Shown: positions 47,401 to 62,400 of the stretch, one piece after another
How the letters are laid out: every line of letters begins with the position of its first letter
How positions within the stretch are numbered: position 1 is the first letter of the stretch
Assembly (NCBI RefSeq): GCF_029407905.1
Contig: NW_026577903.1
Coordinates: 372,001-436,000 of the forward strand
DNA: 64,000 bases
Reading direction: 5' to 3'
Source: Bubalus kerabau
Taxonomy: Eukaryota > Chordata > Mammalia > Artiodactyla > Bovidae
Position numbers and translations under genes: made by a program
Notes under the pieces: generated by a model
Seen by the model: only the letters and a program-made list of their open reading frames with translations
Databases searched by the model: none
Told to the model about the DNA's origin: nothing

Positions 47401-50400
47401 TGCGGCGCCAGTATCAGATTTCTCACGAGGTACAACGGGGAGCTCAGAGAGCCTCTCGTGTGGTGCTAGGGACGTCAGGTCTCCGTGCGTGTGGTGAATG
47501 GGAGTGCGTGATTGCTCTCGAGTCATAGTAGGCGAATCGGGCCTCAAGACGCATTGAAGAAGGACTCTTGAGGTCTTTCTCGGGTTGCGGCAGGGAACCC
47601 TGGGTTCCCTTGATTTGTGTCGGTGACCTCAGGCAACTTCTAAGGGTGCCTCTGAGAAGTCAGGGACACTGTGGGTTTGGGAGGGGCCCTTCGTTACTCA
47701 ACTGGGTTTGATGCAATCGAAGAGGGCCTCATCTCGAATGGAGGCAGGAACCTCAGGGGTCCTCTCCATTTCTGACTCGGGTCGCAGGGTACCTGCAGAG
47801 TATGGAGAAGAGAGTCACGCCTCGTCTTCTGCGGAGGAATGGATTTCCCCTTGCCTTTCGAGTTGTTCACGGAGTGACAGGCCACTTGTTGAGCTGAGTG
47901 TGGAACCTGCGGGTTTTTCCGGACGATGCACGGGGGTGTCAGTGCCCCTTCGTGTTGTGCCTTCATCCACAGGGTTGCCTTCAAAGAGGTTTCCGGGCAT
48001 CGGGTTCTTTTCAAGAGCGTACCGGAAAATTGGGGTCTTTCAGCATGTGGTACCACCCACGAGGCTACGTCTCGAATTTCCTCGGGAGACCGGCCTCATC
48101 CTGAGGTGCGCCGGGAAGCTCGGGAACCCCTTGCAGACAAAGCAGGGGAATCGACCCACCGCTCGCGATCAGAAGGGGAGAAGGGGCTCAGATGAAGTGG
48201 TGCTGGGAACCTCGGTGGTCCCCTTGAGTGAGACCGGTATGTCACGGCACTTTTGAGATCGCATCAAGGGTGCCAAGTACAGTTTCGCACTTCAAGACGG
48301 AACGTGGGAATTCTCTGGAGATGCTGTAGCGGGCAAGGGCCTCATATTGCGATGACGAGGGAAACATGTGGTTTTTCTCGAGTTGAGGCGGGATTCTCGA
48401 GTTAAAACGGGGAATTCAGGCTTCCTCTTGTGTTGGCCCAGGAAGTCCAATCTTCCATTCAACTTGTCAGAGAGAGCTGGGGGTTGCTCTCGAGTCACTT
48501 CAGGGCAAAAAGTCCTCATCTAGGCTTGGGTCCAGGACGTAATGTTCCTCTCAAGGGGCGACAGGGATATCGGGGTCGCATTCCAGTCTCACCCGGTGGG
48601 TCACGCCTCATCTCGAGTGGAAGCAAAGGACTCCACTATCCTCTCGAGTCGGGACGCGTAACTCTTGGAGCCCAATGAGTGGCCTAAAGGGAGTCAAGCG
48701 TCCTGTGTAGCTTGGACAGAAGGTTCACGCTTGATCTGCATACCATGCAGTTAAAGATGGCCCTCCTCTCGTGATGACGGGGGCGTCTCATGGGTTTTCT
48801 CGAGCTGCGGCGCCAGTGTGGGGTTTCTCACGAGATATGATGGGGAGTTCAGGGATCCTCTTGTGCAGCGCCAGAGAAGCCTGACTCCATGCGTATGGCC
48901 AGGCAGATCGCGTCATTGCTCTCGAGTCATGGGAGGGACTAGGGCCTCAAGAGGCATTTAAGAAGGACTCTCAAGGTTTTTCTTGGGCTGGGGCGGGAAA
49001 CACTCGTTTCCCTCGACCTCTACAGGGGACCTTAGGGAACTTCCCAGGTGCCTCTGAGAGGTGAGGGATACTGAGGAGTTAGAGGGGCCTCTTGGGACTC
49101 CACTAGGTTTGACGAAATGAAAGAGGGCCTCATCTCGATTGGAGGCAGGAACCTCAGGCTTCCTCTCCATTTCTGACTCCGACCGCAGGGTCCCTGCAGA
49201 GTTGGGACAGGAGAGTCAGGCCTCGTCTTGTCTGAGTAACGGAACTCTGCTTGCCTCTCGAGTCGTTCAGGGGGTCTCAGGGCCCTTGACAAGCTGTGTG
49301 TGGAACCTGCAAGTGTTTCCAGAAGATGCATGGGGGTGTCAGTGCCCCTTCATTTTGTGCCTTCCCCCACAGGGTTGCCTTCAAAGAGGTGTCCGGGCAT
49401 CGGGTTCATTTCAAGAGCGGACCGGGAAATCGGGGTCATTCGGCATGTGGCACCACCCACGTGGCTCATCTCGAATTTCCTCGTGAGACCAGCATCATCC
49501 TGAGGTGCGCCGGGAAGGCCGGGAACCCCTTCCACACAAAGTAGGGGAATCGATTCTCCTGTCGCGATCAGGAGGGGAGATGGGGCTCAGATGAAGTGGT
49601 GCCGGGACCCTCGGTGTTCCACTCGAGGGAACCCGGCATTTCAGGGAACTTTAGGGGTCACATCAAGGGAGCCAAGTACCGTTTCCCACTTCAGGACGGA
49701 ACATGGGACTTCCCTGGAGACGCTGTAGCGTGCAAGGGCCTCATCCTGTGAAGACGTTGGAACCACGTCGTTTTTCTTGAGTTGCATCGGGATTCTCGAA
49801 AACGACAGGAATTTCAGGTCTCTCTTGGGTTGGCCCTGGGAAGCCCAATCTTCAATTCGAGTTGCGATGGAAAGCTGGGGGTTCTGCTCGAGTCACTACA
49901 GGGCCAAAGAGACCTCATCGAGGCGTGTGTCCAGGACCTAATAGTCCTCTCAATGGAAGACAGGGATCCCGGGTTTCCATTCCAGACTCCCCCGGGGAGT
50001 CAGGACTCGCCTGGAGGGGAAGCAAAGGACTCCGCTTTCCTCTCAAGTCGCGACACGGATCTCTTGGAGCCCACTGAGTGGACTCAAGGGTGTCGAGCCT
50101 CCCCTTCAGTTTGGAGAGAGGACTCGGGATTGCTCTCCAGACCAGGCAGGAAAAGAAGGCCCTCATCTCGCGATGACGGGGGCGTCTCATGGGTTTCCTC
50201 AGGCTGCTGCGCCCATGGGGGTTTTCTCACGAGGCACGACGAGGACCTCAGGGAGCCTCTCGTGCAGCGCCAGGGAAGTCAGGTCTCCATGCGCATGGCG
50301 AGGGGGAGCTGGTCATCACTCTCGAGTCATGGGAAACGGCTAGGTCCTCAAGAGGCGTTGAAGAAGGACTCTCGAGGTCTTTCTCGGGTTGCGGCGGGAA

Positions 50401-53400
50401 ACCCTCATTTCCCTTGACTTCTGCAGGGGACCTTAGGGAACTTCCCAGGGTGCCTCTGAGAGGTGAGGGATGCTGTGCAGTTGGCAGGGCCTCTCGGTAC
50501 TCTGCTGGGTTCGGCGCAATGGAAGAGGGCCTCATCTCGAGGGGAGGCAGGAACCTCAGGCTTCCTCTCGGTTTCGGACTCCGACTGCACGGTCCCTGCA
50601 GTGTTGGGACAGGAGAGTCATGCCTCGTCTTGTCTGAGGAATGGAATTCTGGTTGCCTCTCGAGTTGTTCTGGGAGTCTCAGGCCCCTTGTCGAGCTGTG
50701 TGTAGACCCTGCGGGTTTTTCCGGATGATGCACGGGGGTGTCAGTGCCCCTTCGTGTTATGCCTTCACCCACAGGGTTGCCTTCGAAGAGGTATCCGGGC
50801 ATCGGCTTCTTATCAAGAGCGGACCGGAAAATCGGGGTCGTTCGGCACGTGGCACCTCACACGTGGCTAGTCTCGAATTTCCTCCGGAGACCGGCCTCAT
50901 CCTGAGGTGCGCCAGGAAGGCCGGGAACCCCTTCCAGACCACGCAGGGGAATCGACTCTCCTCTCGCGATCAGGAAGGGAGAAGGGTCTCAGATTAAGTG
51001 GTGCCGGGACCCTCGGTGTTCCCCTCGAGGGAACCCAGCGTGTCGGGGAAATTTTGCGGTCGCATCAAGGGTGTCAAGTACCGTTTCGCACTTAAGGACG
51101 GAACATGGGACTTCCCTGGAGACGCCGGGAACTTCGGTGTTCCCCTGGAGTGAGACCGGTATGTTGGGGAACTTTGGGGTCGCATTAAGGGTGCCAAGTA
51201 GCATTTCGAACTTTAAGATGGAACGTGGGACTTCTCTTGAGACTCTAGCTGGCAAGGGCCTCATATTGCGATGAAGGGGGAACCACATGGTTTTTAAGAC
51301 TTGAGGCTGAATTCTCGAATTACGATGGGAAATTTAGACTTCCTCTTGTGTTGACCGTGGGAAGACCAATCTTCCATTCAAATTGTGAGGGAGAGATGGA
51401 GGTTGCTCTCGAGTCACTGTAGGGCAAAATAGACCTCATCTAGGCTTGTGTCTAGGACATAATGTTCCACTCCAGGGGCGACAGGGATCTCGGGGTTGCA
51501 TTCCAAACTCACCCGGGGAGTCAGGCCTCGTGTCCAGGGAAGCAAAGGACTCCGCTCTCCTCTTGAGTCGCACCGGGTATGTCTTGGACCCAACTGAGTG
51601 GCCTAAAGGGAGTCAATCCTCCTGTGAAGTTTGGAGAGAGGACCAGGAATTGCTCTCCAGGTCAGGCAGGAAAAGAAGGCCCCCATCTCTCCTTGACGGG
51701 GGCATCTTGTGGTTTTTCTTGAACTGTGGCACCACTGTGGGTTTTCTCACGAGGTACGATGGGGTACTCAGGGAGCCTCTTGTGTGGTACTAGGGAAGTC
51801 AGTTTTCCTGCTTGTGGCGAGGGGAGCGCGTCCTTGTTCTGGAGTCATGGTAGGGGAATCGGGCATCAAGAGACGTTGAAAAAGGACTCTCCAAGTCTTT
51901 CTCGGGTTACTTCTGGAAACTCTGGGTTCCCTCGACTTGTGCCAGTGACTTCAGGTAGCTTCTCAGGGAGCCTCTGAGAACTCAGGGATACTGTGGTGTT
52001 GGGAGGGGCCTCTCGGGACACCACTGAGTTTGGTTCAATGGAAGAGGGCCTCTTCTCTAGTTGAGGCAGGAACCTCAGGGTTCCTCTCCATTTCTGACTC
52101 CAATTGCAGAGTCCCTGAAGAGTTGGGACAGGAGAGTAAGGCCTCGTCTTGTGTGAAGGAATGCAACTTCACTTGCCTCTCGAGTTGTTCACGAGGTGAC
52201 AGTCCACATTTGGAGCTGTGAGTGGAATCGGCGGGTTTTTCTAGACGATGCATGGGGATGTCAGTGTCCCTTCGTGTTGTGCCTTCATCCACAGGGTTGC
52301 CTTCGAAGAGATGTCCGGGCGTCAGGTTCTTATCTAGAGTGCACCGGGAATTCGGGATCTTTCAGCATATGGCACCAACCATGAGGCTACTTTTCGAATT
52401 TCCTCATGAGACCGGCCTCATCCGGAGGTTCGCGGGGAACGTCGGGAACCCCTTGCAGACAAAACATGGGAATCGACCCTTCTGTCGCGATCAGGAGGGG
52501 TGAAGGGGCTCACAGGAAGTGGTGCCGTGAACTTTGGTGTTTCCCTCGAGTGAGACCGGTATGTCAGGGAACTTTGGGGGTCCCATCAAGGGTGCCAAGT
52601 ACCGTTTTGTACTTCAGGATGGAACGTGGGACTTTACTTGATACGCTGTAGCGGCCAAGAGCCTCATCTTGCGATGACGGGGGAGCCACGTGGTTTTTCT
52701 CGAGTTGCGGCGGGATTCTCGAGTTACGACGGGGATTTCAGGCTTCCTCTTGTGTTGGGCCAGGGAAGGCCAATCATCCATTCGAGTTGCGAGGGAGAGC
52801 TGGGGGTTGCGCTCGAGTCACTGCAGGGCAAAGGAGACCTCATCTAGGCTTGTGTCCAGGACCTAATGTTCCTCTCCAAGGGCCACAGGGATCTCAGGTT
52901 TGCATTCCAGACTCACCCAGGGAGTCAGGCCTCATGTCGAAGGGAAGCAAAGGACTCCGCTCTCCTTTCGAGTCGCGACGGGCACCTCTTGGAGCCCACT
53001 TTGTGGCCTAAAGGGAGTCAAGCCTCCTGTGAAGTTTGGAGAGAGGACTTGGGACTGCTCTCCAGGCCATGCAGGAAAAGATGGCCCTCATCTCGCGATG
53101 ACGGAGGGATCTTGTGGGTTTTCTCCACCTGCGGCGCCAGTGTGGGGTTTCACACGAGGTATGACGGGGAGCTCAGGGAGCCTCTCGTGTGGCGCCAGGG
53201 AAGTGAGGTCTCCATGTGCGTGGCGAGGGGGAGCGCATTATTGCTCTCGAGCTATGGTAGGGGAATCTGACCTCAAGACACATTGAAGAAGGACTCTCGA
53301 GGTCTTTCTTCGGTTGTGGCAGGAAACCCTTATTTCCCTCGACTTTTGCCGGTGGCCTCAAGGAGCTTCTCAGAATGCCTATGAGAAGTCAGGGATACTG

Positions 53401-56400
53401 TGGAGATGGGAGGGGCCTCTCGGGACTCCACTGGGTTTGTTTTAATGGAAGAGGGCCTCATCTCGGGTTGAGGCAGGAACCTCAGGTTTCCTCTCCATTT
53501 CTGACTCAGATCGAAGCGTGCCTGCAGAGTTGGGATTGGATACTCAGGCCTCGTCTTGTCTGAGGAAGGGAACTCCGCTTTCCTCTCTCATTGTTTAAGG
53601 GGTGACAGGCCAGTTGTGGAGCTGTATGTGGATCCTGCGGGGTTTTCCGGACGATGAACAGGGTTGCCAGTGCCCCCTCGTGTAGTGCCTTCATCCACAG
53701 GGTTGCCTTAGAAGAGGTGTCCGGGCATCGGGTTCTTATCAAGAGCAAGACCGAGAAATCGGGGTCTTTTGGCACGTGGCACCAACACGAGGCTACGTCT
53801 CGAATTTCTTCGTGAGACTGGCCTCATCCTGAGGTGCGCCATGAAGGTCGGGAACGCCTTCTAGACAAAGCAAGGGGATTGACCTTCCTGCCGTGATCAG
53901 GAGCGGAGAAGGGGCTCAAATGAAGTGGTGCCAGGAACTTCGGTGTTCCCTTGGAGTGAGACCGGTATATTGGGGAACTTTTGGGGTCGCATCAAGGGTG
54001 CCAAGTAGCATTTCGAACTTTATGACGAAACATGGGACTTCTCTTGAGACTCTGTAGCGGGCAAAGGCCTCATATTGCGATGAATGGGGAACCACGTGGT
54101 TTTTAAGAGTTGCGGCGGGATTCTGGAGTTACAACGGGAAATTCAGACTTCCTCTTGTGTTGGCCCAGTGAAGACCAATCTTCCATTCGAATTGCGAGGG
54201 AGAGATGGGTGTTGCTCTCGAGTCACTGTAGGGCAAAATAGACCTCATCTAGGCTTTTGTCCAGGACATAATGTTCCTCTCCAGGGGCAACAGGGATCTC
54301 GGGGTTGCATTCCAGACTCACCCATGGTAAGGCCTCGTCTCGAGGGGAAACAAAGTACTCTGCTCTCCTCTCACGTCGCGACAGGTATCTCTTGGAGCCC
54401 ATTGAGTGGCCTAAAGGGAGTAAAGCCTCCTGTGAAGTTTGGAGAAAAGACCAGGGATTCCTCTCAAGGTCAGGCAGGAAAAGAAGTCCCCAATCTCGCG
54501 ATGACGGTGGGTTTTCCCGAGCTGCGGCGCCAGTGTGGGGTTTCTCACGAGGTATGACGGGGAGCTCAGGGAGCCTCTCATGTGGCGCCAGGGAAGTCAG
54601 GTGTCCATGCGCATGGCGAGGGGGAGCGTGTCATTGCTCTCGAGTCATGGTAGGGGAATCCGTCCTCAAGACGCGTTGAAGACGGACTCTTGAGGTCTTT
54701 CTTGGGTTGCGGCAGGATACCCTGTGTTCCCTCGACTTGTGCCGGTGACCTCAGGGAGTTGCTCAGGGTGCCTCTGAGAAGACACTGATACTGCGGAGTT
54801 GGGAGGGGCCTCTAGGGACTCCACTGGCTGTGGTATAATACAAGAGGGACTCATCTCGTGTTGAGGAAGGAACCTCAGGGTTCCTCTCCATTTCAGACTC
54901 CGATCTCAGGATTCCTGCAGAGTTGGGACAGGAGAGTCAGGCCTCGTATTCTGTGGAGAAATGAAACTTAGCTTGCCTCTCGAGTTGTTAACGAGGTAAC
55001 AGGTCACTTGTCGAGCTGTATGTGGAACCTGCAGAATTTTCCAAAAGATGCACGGGTGTTCAGGGTCCCTCCTTGTTGTGCCTTCATCCTATGGGATGCA
55101 TTCCAAGAAGTGTACGGGCATCGGGTTCTTATTAAGAGCTGACCGGGAAATGGGGTCTTTCCGCATGTGGCACCACCCACGAGGCTACATCTCCAATTTC
55201 CTCGTGAGACAGGCCTCATTCTGATGTGTGCTGGGAAGATCGGTAACCCCTTCCACACAAAGCAGGAGAAAAGACACTCCTGTTGCAATCAGGAGGGGAG
55301 AAGGGGCTCAAATGATGTGGTGCGGGGAACATGGGTGTTACCCTCCAGTGAGGCCTGTATGTTGGGAAACTTTGGGGGTGCCATCATGGGTGCCAAGTAC
55401 CGTTTTGCACTTCAGTAGGAACGTGGGACTTCTTTTGAGACGCTGTGGCGGGCAAGGGCCTCATGCTGCGAAGACGATGGAACCACGTGGTTTTTTTCGA
55501 GTTGCGGCGGGATTCTCGAGTTACGACGGGGATTTCAGCCTTCCTCTTGTGTTAGCCCTGGGAAGCCCAAACTTCCCTTCGAGTTGCGAGGGAAAGCTGG
55601 ATGTTGTGCTCGAATCACTGCAAGGCCAAAGAGACCTCATCTAGGCGTGTGTCCAGGACCTAATAGTCCTCTCAAGGGAAGACAAGGATCTCGGGATTGC
55701 ACTCCAGACTCCCCCGGGGATTCAGGCCTCGCCTCGAGGGGAAGCAAAGGACTGCGCTCTGCTCTCGAGCCGCGAGGTGGATCTCTTGGAGCCCACTGAG
55801 TCGCCTCAAGGGAATCCATCCTACTCTTCAGTTTGGAGAGAAGACTCGGGATTGCTCTCCAGGCCAGGCAGGAAAAGAAGGCCCTCAGCTCGCGAGGACG
55901 GGGGCGTCTCAGGGGTTTCCTCGAGCTGCAGCGCCCGTGGGGGTTTTCTCCCGAGGCACGACGAGGATCTCAGGGAGCCTCTCGTGCGGCGCCAGGGAAG
56001 CCAGGTCTGCATGCGCGAGGCGAGGGGGAGCGCATAATTGCTCTCTAGTTCAGAGAGGGGACAAGGGCCTCAAGACACTTTGAAGAAGGACTATCGAGGT
56101 CTTTCTCGAGTGGATGCGGGAAACCCTCATTTCCCTCGACTTCTGCCGGGGACCTGAGGGAACTTCCCAGGGTGCCTCTGAGAGGTGAGGGATGCTGTGG
56201 AGTTAGCGGGGCCTCTCGGGACTCCGCTGGGGTTGGCGCAATGGAAGAGGGCCTCATCTCGAGGGGAGGCAGGAACCTCAGACTTCCTCTCTGTTTCTGA
56301 CTCCGACCCTCCGACCTCAGGGTCCCTGCAGAGTTGGGAGCGGAGAGTTAGGCCTCGCTTTGTCTGAGGAAGGGAACTCCGCTTGCCTCTCGAGTTGCTC

Positions 56401-59400
56401 AGGGGGTCTCAGGCCCCTCGTCGAGCTGTGTGTGGAACCCACGGGTGTTTCTGGACGATGCACGGGAGTGTCAGTGCCCCTTCGTGTTGTGCCTTCACCC
56501 ACAGGGTTGCCTTCGAAGAGGTGTCCGTTCAACGTGTTCTTCTCAAGAGTGGACCGGGAAATCGAGGTCGATCGGCATGTGGCACCAACCCCGTGGCTCA
56601 TCTCGAATTTCCTCGTGCGGACGGCCTCATCCTGAGATGCGCCGGGAAGGCCGGGAATCCCTTCCAGACCACGCAGGGGAATCGACACTCCTGTCGCCAT
56701 CAGGAGGGGAGAAGGGGCTCAGATGAAGTGGTGTCGGGACCCTCGGTGTTTCCCTCGAGGGAACCCGGTGTGTCGGGGAACTTCTGGGGGTCGCATGAAA
56801 GGTGTCAGGTACTGTTTCGCACTTCAGGACGGAAACTGGGACTTCCCTTGAGACGCCATAGCGGGCAATAGGCTCATCTTGCAAAGACGATGGAACCACG
56901 TGGTTTTCCTCGAGTTGAGGCGGGATTCTCGAGTTACGACGGGGATCTCAGGCTTCCTCTTGGGTTGGCCCTGCGAAGCCCAATCTTCCCCTCGAGTGAG
57001 AGGGAAAGCTGGGGGTTGCGCTCGAGTCACTGCAGGGCCGAAGAGACCTCACCTAGGCTTGTGTCCGGGACCTAATATTCCTCTCCAGGGAAGGCAGGGA
57101 TCTAGGGGTTGCATTCTAGGCTCCCCCGGTGAGTCAGGCCTCGTCTCGAGGGGAAGCCAAGGACTCCGCTCTCCTCTCGAGTCGCGACGGGTATCCCTTG
57201 GAGCCCAAGAGTGGCCTAAATGGAGTTAAGCCTCCTGTGGAGTTTGGAGAGAGGACTCGGGATTGCTCTCTAGGCCATGCAGGAAAAGAAGGCCCTTATC
57301 TCGCGATGACGGGGGTGTCTCGTGGGTTTTCTCAAGGTGCAGTGCCTGGTTGGGGTTTCTCACGAGATAGGACGGGGAGCTCAGGGAGACTCCTGTGGTG
57401 CCACGGAAGTCAGGTCTCCATGGACGTGGCGTGGGGGAGCGCCTCATTGCTCTCGAGTCATGGTAGGGGAATCAAGCCTCAAGACGCTTCGAAGAAGAAC
57501 TCTCGAGGTCTTTCTCGGGGTGTGGCAGGAAACCCTGGGTTCCCTCGACTTGTGCCCATGACCTCAGGGAGCTTAGCGGGGTTCCTCTGAGAAGTCAGGG
57601 ATACTGTGGAGTTGAGAGGGGCTTCTCGGGACATCACAGGGACTGGTGCAATTGAAGAGGACCTAATCTCGGATTGAGGCAGTAACGTCAGGGTTCCTCT
57701 CCATTTCTGACTCGGATAGCAGGGTCCCTGCAGAGTTGGGACAGGAGAGTCAGACCTCGTCTTGTGTGGAGTAATGGAACTCCGCTTGCCTCTCGAGTTG
57801 TTCACGGGATGACAGGCCACCTGTCGAGTTGTATGTGGAATCTGCGGTTTTGGGGGACGATGCACAGGGGTGTCAGTGCCCCTTCGTGTTGTGCCTTCAT
57901 CCACAGGGTTACCTTCGAAGAGGTGACCGGGCATCGGGATCTTATCAATAGCGGACCAGGAAATCGGGGTCTTTCGGCATGTGGCACCAACACGAGGCTA
58001 CGTCTCGACTTCCCTCGTGAGACTGGCCTCATCCTGAGGTTCGCCGGGAAGCCTGGGAACCCCTTCCAGACAAAGCAGGGGAATCGACCCTCCTGTCGCC
58101 ATTAGGAGGGGAGAAGAGGCTCAGCTGAAGCGGTGCTGGGAACCTCCATGTTCTCCTCGAGTGAGACCGGGGTGTCAGGGAAATTTGGGGGTCGCATCAA
58201 GGGTGCCAAGTACCGTTTCACACTTCAAGACGGAACATGGGACTTCCCTGGAGACGCTATAGCTGACAGGGGCCTCATATTTCGATGACGGAGGAGCCAC
58301 GTTGTTTTTCTCCAGTTGCCGCGGGATTCTCGAATTACAATGGGGAATACAGGCTTCCTCTTGTGTTGGCCCAGGGAAGTCCAATCATCCATTCGAGTTG
58401 CGAGGGAGAGCTGGGGATTGCACTTGAGTCAATGCAGGACAAAAAAGACCTCATTTAGGCTTGTGTCCAGGACCGAGTTTTCCTCTACAGGGGCAACACG
58501 GATCTCGGGATCCCATTCCAGACTCACCCAAGTAGTCAGGCCTCGGCTCGAGGCGAAGCAACGGACTCTGCACTCCTCTAGAGTAGCGACGTGTATCTCT
58601 TGGAGGCTACTGAGTGGCCTAAAGGTAGTCAGGCCTCCAGTGGAGTTTGGATAGTGGACTCGGGATTGCTCTCTAGGTCATGTAGGAAAAGAAGGCCCTC
58701 ATCTTACGATGATGGGGGCGTCTCGTGAGTTTTCTCAAGTGGCGGTGCCAGTGTGGGGTTTTCATGAGGTAGGATGGGGAGCGCAGGGAGCCTCTCGTGT
58801 GGCGCCAGGGAAGTTAGGTTTCAATGGGCGTGGCGAGGGGAATGCGTCATTGCTCTCCAGTCATGGTAGGGTATCGGGCCTCAAGACGCGGTAAAGAAGG
58901 ACTCTCAAGGTCTTTCTCAGAATGCAGCAGGAAACCCTGGGTTCACTCGACTTGTGCCAGTGACCGCAGAGAGCTTCTGAGGGTGCCTCTGAGAATCAGG
59001 GATACTGTGGAGTTTTAGGGGCCTCTCGGGACTCCACTGGGTATGGCGCAATGGAAGAGGGCCTCATTTCGAGTTGATGCAGGAACGTCAGGTTTCATCT
59101 ACATTTCTGACTCCGATCGCACGGTCCCTGCAGAATTGGGAAAGGAGAGTCAGGCCTTCTCTTGTGTGGAGGAACGGAACTCCGCATGCCTCTCTAGTTC
59201 TTCAAGGGATGACAGGACACTTGTCGATCTGTGTTTGGAATCTGCGTGTTTTTCCGTACTATGCATGGGGATGTCAGTACCCCTTCGTGTTGTGCATTCA
59301 TCCACAGGTTTGCTTTCGAAGAGGTGTCCTGGCATCGGGTTCTTATTAAGAGCGGACCGGGAAATCGGGGTCTTTCCGCATGTGGCACCACCCACCAGGC

Positions 59401-62400
59401 TACGTCTCGAATTTCCTTGTGAGACCGGCCTCATCCTGACGTGCGCCGGGAAGGTCGGAACCCCTTGCAGACAAAGCAGGGGAATCGACCCTCCTGTCTC
59501 GATCAGGAGGGGAGAAGGGGCACAGATGAGGTGATGCCGGGAACCTCGGTGTTCCCTTCCAGTGAGACCAGTGTGTTGGGGAACTTTTGGGGTCACATCA
59601 AAGGTGCCAAGTACTGTATCGCACTTCAAGATGGAACATAAGACTTCTTTCGAGACGCTGTAGCGGCAATGGCCACATCTTGCGATGAAGAGGGAACGAC
59701 GTGGTTTTTCTCGAGTTGTGGCGGGATTCTTGAGTTACAACGGGAAATTCAGGCTTCCTCTTCTGTTGGCCCAGGGAAGTCCAGTCTTCCATTCGAGTTG
59801 CGAGGGAGAGTTGGGGATTGCTCTCGAGTCACTGCAGGAAAACAGAGACCTCATCTAGGCTTGTGTCCAGGACCTAATGTTTCTCTCCAGGGGCGACAGG
59901 GATCTCCGGTTCACATATCAGACACACCCGAGGAGTCAGGCCTCGCCTCGAGGGGAAGGAAAAGACTCCGCTCTCCTCTCGAGTCGCGACGGGTATGTCT
60001 TGGAGTCCACTGAGTGACCAAAAGGGAGTCAAGCCTACTGTGGAGTTTGGAGAGAGGACTCGGGATTGCTCTCCAGGCCATGCTAGAAAAGAAGGCCGTC
60101 ATGTCGCGAAAATGGGGGCGTCTCGTGGGTTTTCTCTATCTGTGGCGCCAGTGTTTGGTTTCTCACGAGGTATGACGGGGAGCTCAGGGAGCCTCTCGTG
60201 TGGCGCCAGGGAAGTCAGGGCTTCATGAGTGTAGCAGAGGGAGTGCGTCATTGCCCTCGAGTCATGGTAGGGGAATCAGGCCTCAAAATGCGTTGAAGAA
60301 GGACTCTTGAGTTCTTTCTATGGTGGTGGCAGTAAACCCTGGGCTCACTCGAATTGTGCTGGTGACCTCAGGGAGCTTCTCAGGGTGCCTCTGAGAAGTC
60401 AGGGATACTGTGGAGCTGGGACGCGTCTCTCGGGACTCCACTGGGTTTCGTGCAATGGAAGAGGTCCTAATCTCGAGTGGAGGCAGGAACCTCAGCGTTC
60501 CTCTCGTGACTTCACTGGCGCTGGTCTGATTCGGATCGCAAAGTCCCTCCAGAGTTGGGACAGGAGAGTCAGGCATAATCTTGTGTAGAGGAATGAAACC
60601 CCACTTGCCTCTCGAGTTCTTCAGGGGTGACAAGCCACTTGTTGAGCTATATGTGGAACCTGCGGGTTTTTCCGGACGATGCACGAGGGTGTCAGTGCCC
60701 CTTTGTGTTGTGCCTTCATCCACAGGGTTGCCTTCGAAGAGCCGTCCGGGCCTCGGGTACTTCTCAAGGGCGGACCGGGGAATCGGGGGCGTTCGGCATG
60801 TGGCACCACCCACGTGGCTCGTCTCGAATTTCCTCGTGAGACCGGCCTCATCCTGAGGTGCGCCGGGAAGGCCGGGAACCCCTGCCAGACCACGCAGGGG
60901 AATCTCCTCTCCTGTCGCGATCAGGAGGGGAGAAGGGGCTCAGAGGAAGCGGTGCCGGGACTATTGGTGTTCCCCTCGAGGGAACCCGGCGTGTCGGGGG
61001 ACTCTTGGGGGTCACAGGAAGGCTGTCAGGGACCGTTTCGCCCTTCAGGGCGGAACAGGGGACTTCCCTTGAGACGCCGTCGCGGGCAAGGGCCTCATCT
61101 TGCCAAGAGGTGGGAACCACGTGGTTTTTCTCGAGTTGCGGCGGCATTCTCGAGTTACGACGGGGATCTCAGCCTTCCCCTTGGGTTGGCCCTGGGAAGC
61201 CCAATCTTCCACTCGGGTTGCGAGGGAAAGCTGGGGGTTGCGCTCGAGTCACGGCAGGGCCGAAGAGACCTCACCTAGGCGTGTGTCCGGGACCTAATAT
61301 TCCTCTCCAGGGAAGGCAGGGATCTCGGGGTTGCATTCCAGGCTCCCCCGGGGAGTCAGGCCTCGTCTCGAGGGGAAGCCAAGGACTCCGCTCTCCTCTC
61401 GAGTCGCGACGCGGGTCTCTTGGAGACCCCTGAGCGGCCTCAAGGGAGTCCAGCCTCCTCTTCCGTTTGGAGAGAGGACCCGGGATTGCTCTCCAGGCCA
61501 TGCAGGAAAAGAAGGCCCTCAGCTCGCGAGAACGGGTGCGTGTCAGGGTTTTCATCGAGCTGCGGCGCCTGTGGGGGTTTTCTCCCGAGGCACGACGAGG
61601 ATCTCAGGGAGCCTCTCGTGCGGCGCCAGGGAAGTCAGGTCTCCATGCGCGTGGCGAGGGGGAGCGCGTCCTGGCTCTCGAGTCACGGGAGGGGACTAGG
61701 GCCTCGAGACGCGTTGAAGAAGGACTCTCGAGGTCTTTGTCGGGGGGCGGCGGGAAACCCTCGTTTCCCTCGCCTTCTGCCGGGGACCTTAGGGAACTTC
61801 CCAAGGTGCCTCTGAGAGGCGAGGGATCCTGTGGAGGTGGCGGGGCCCCTCGGGACTCCGCTGGGTCTGGCGCAACGGAAGAGGGCCTCATCTCGAGGGG
61901 AGGCAGGAACCTCAGGCTTCCTCTCTGTTTCGGACTCCGACCGCAGGGTCCCTGCAGAGTTGGGACAGGAGAGTCAGGCCTCGTCTTGTCTGAGGAAGGG
62001 AACCCCGCTGGCCTCTCGAGTTGCTCAGGGGGTCTAAGGCCCCTCGTCGAGGTGTGTGGAACCCGCGGGTCTTTGCGGACGATGCACGGGGGTGGCAGTG
62101 CCCCTTCGTGTTGTGCCTTCACCCACAGGGTTGACTTCGAAGAGGGGTCCGGGCCTCGGGTCCTTCTCAAGGGCGGACTGGGGAATCGGGGGCGTTCGGC
62201 ATGTGGCCCCACCCACGTGGCTCGTCTCGAATTTCCTCGTGAGACCGGCCTCATCCTGAGGTGCGCCGGGAAGGCCGGGAACCCCTTCCAGACCACGCAG
62301 GGGAATCGCCTCTCCTGTCGCGATCAGGAGGGGAGAAGGGGCTCAGAGGAAGCGGTGCCGGTACCCTCGGTGTTCCCCTCAGGGGACCCCGGCGTGTCGG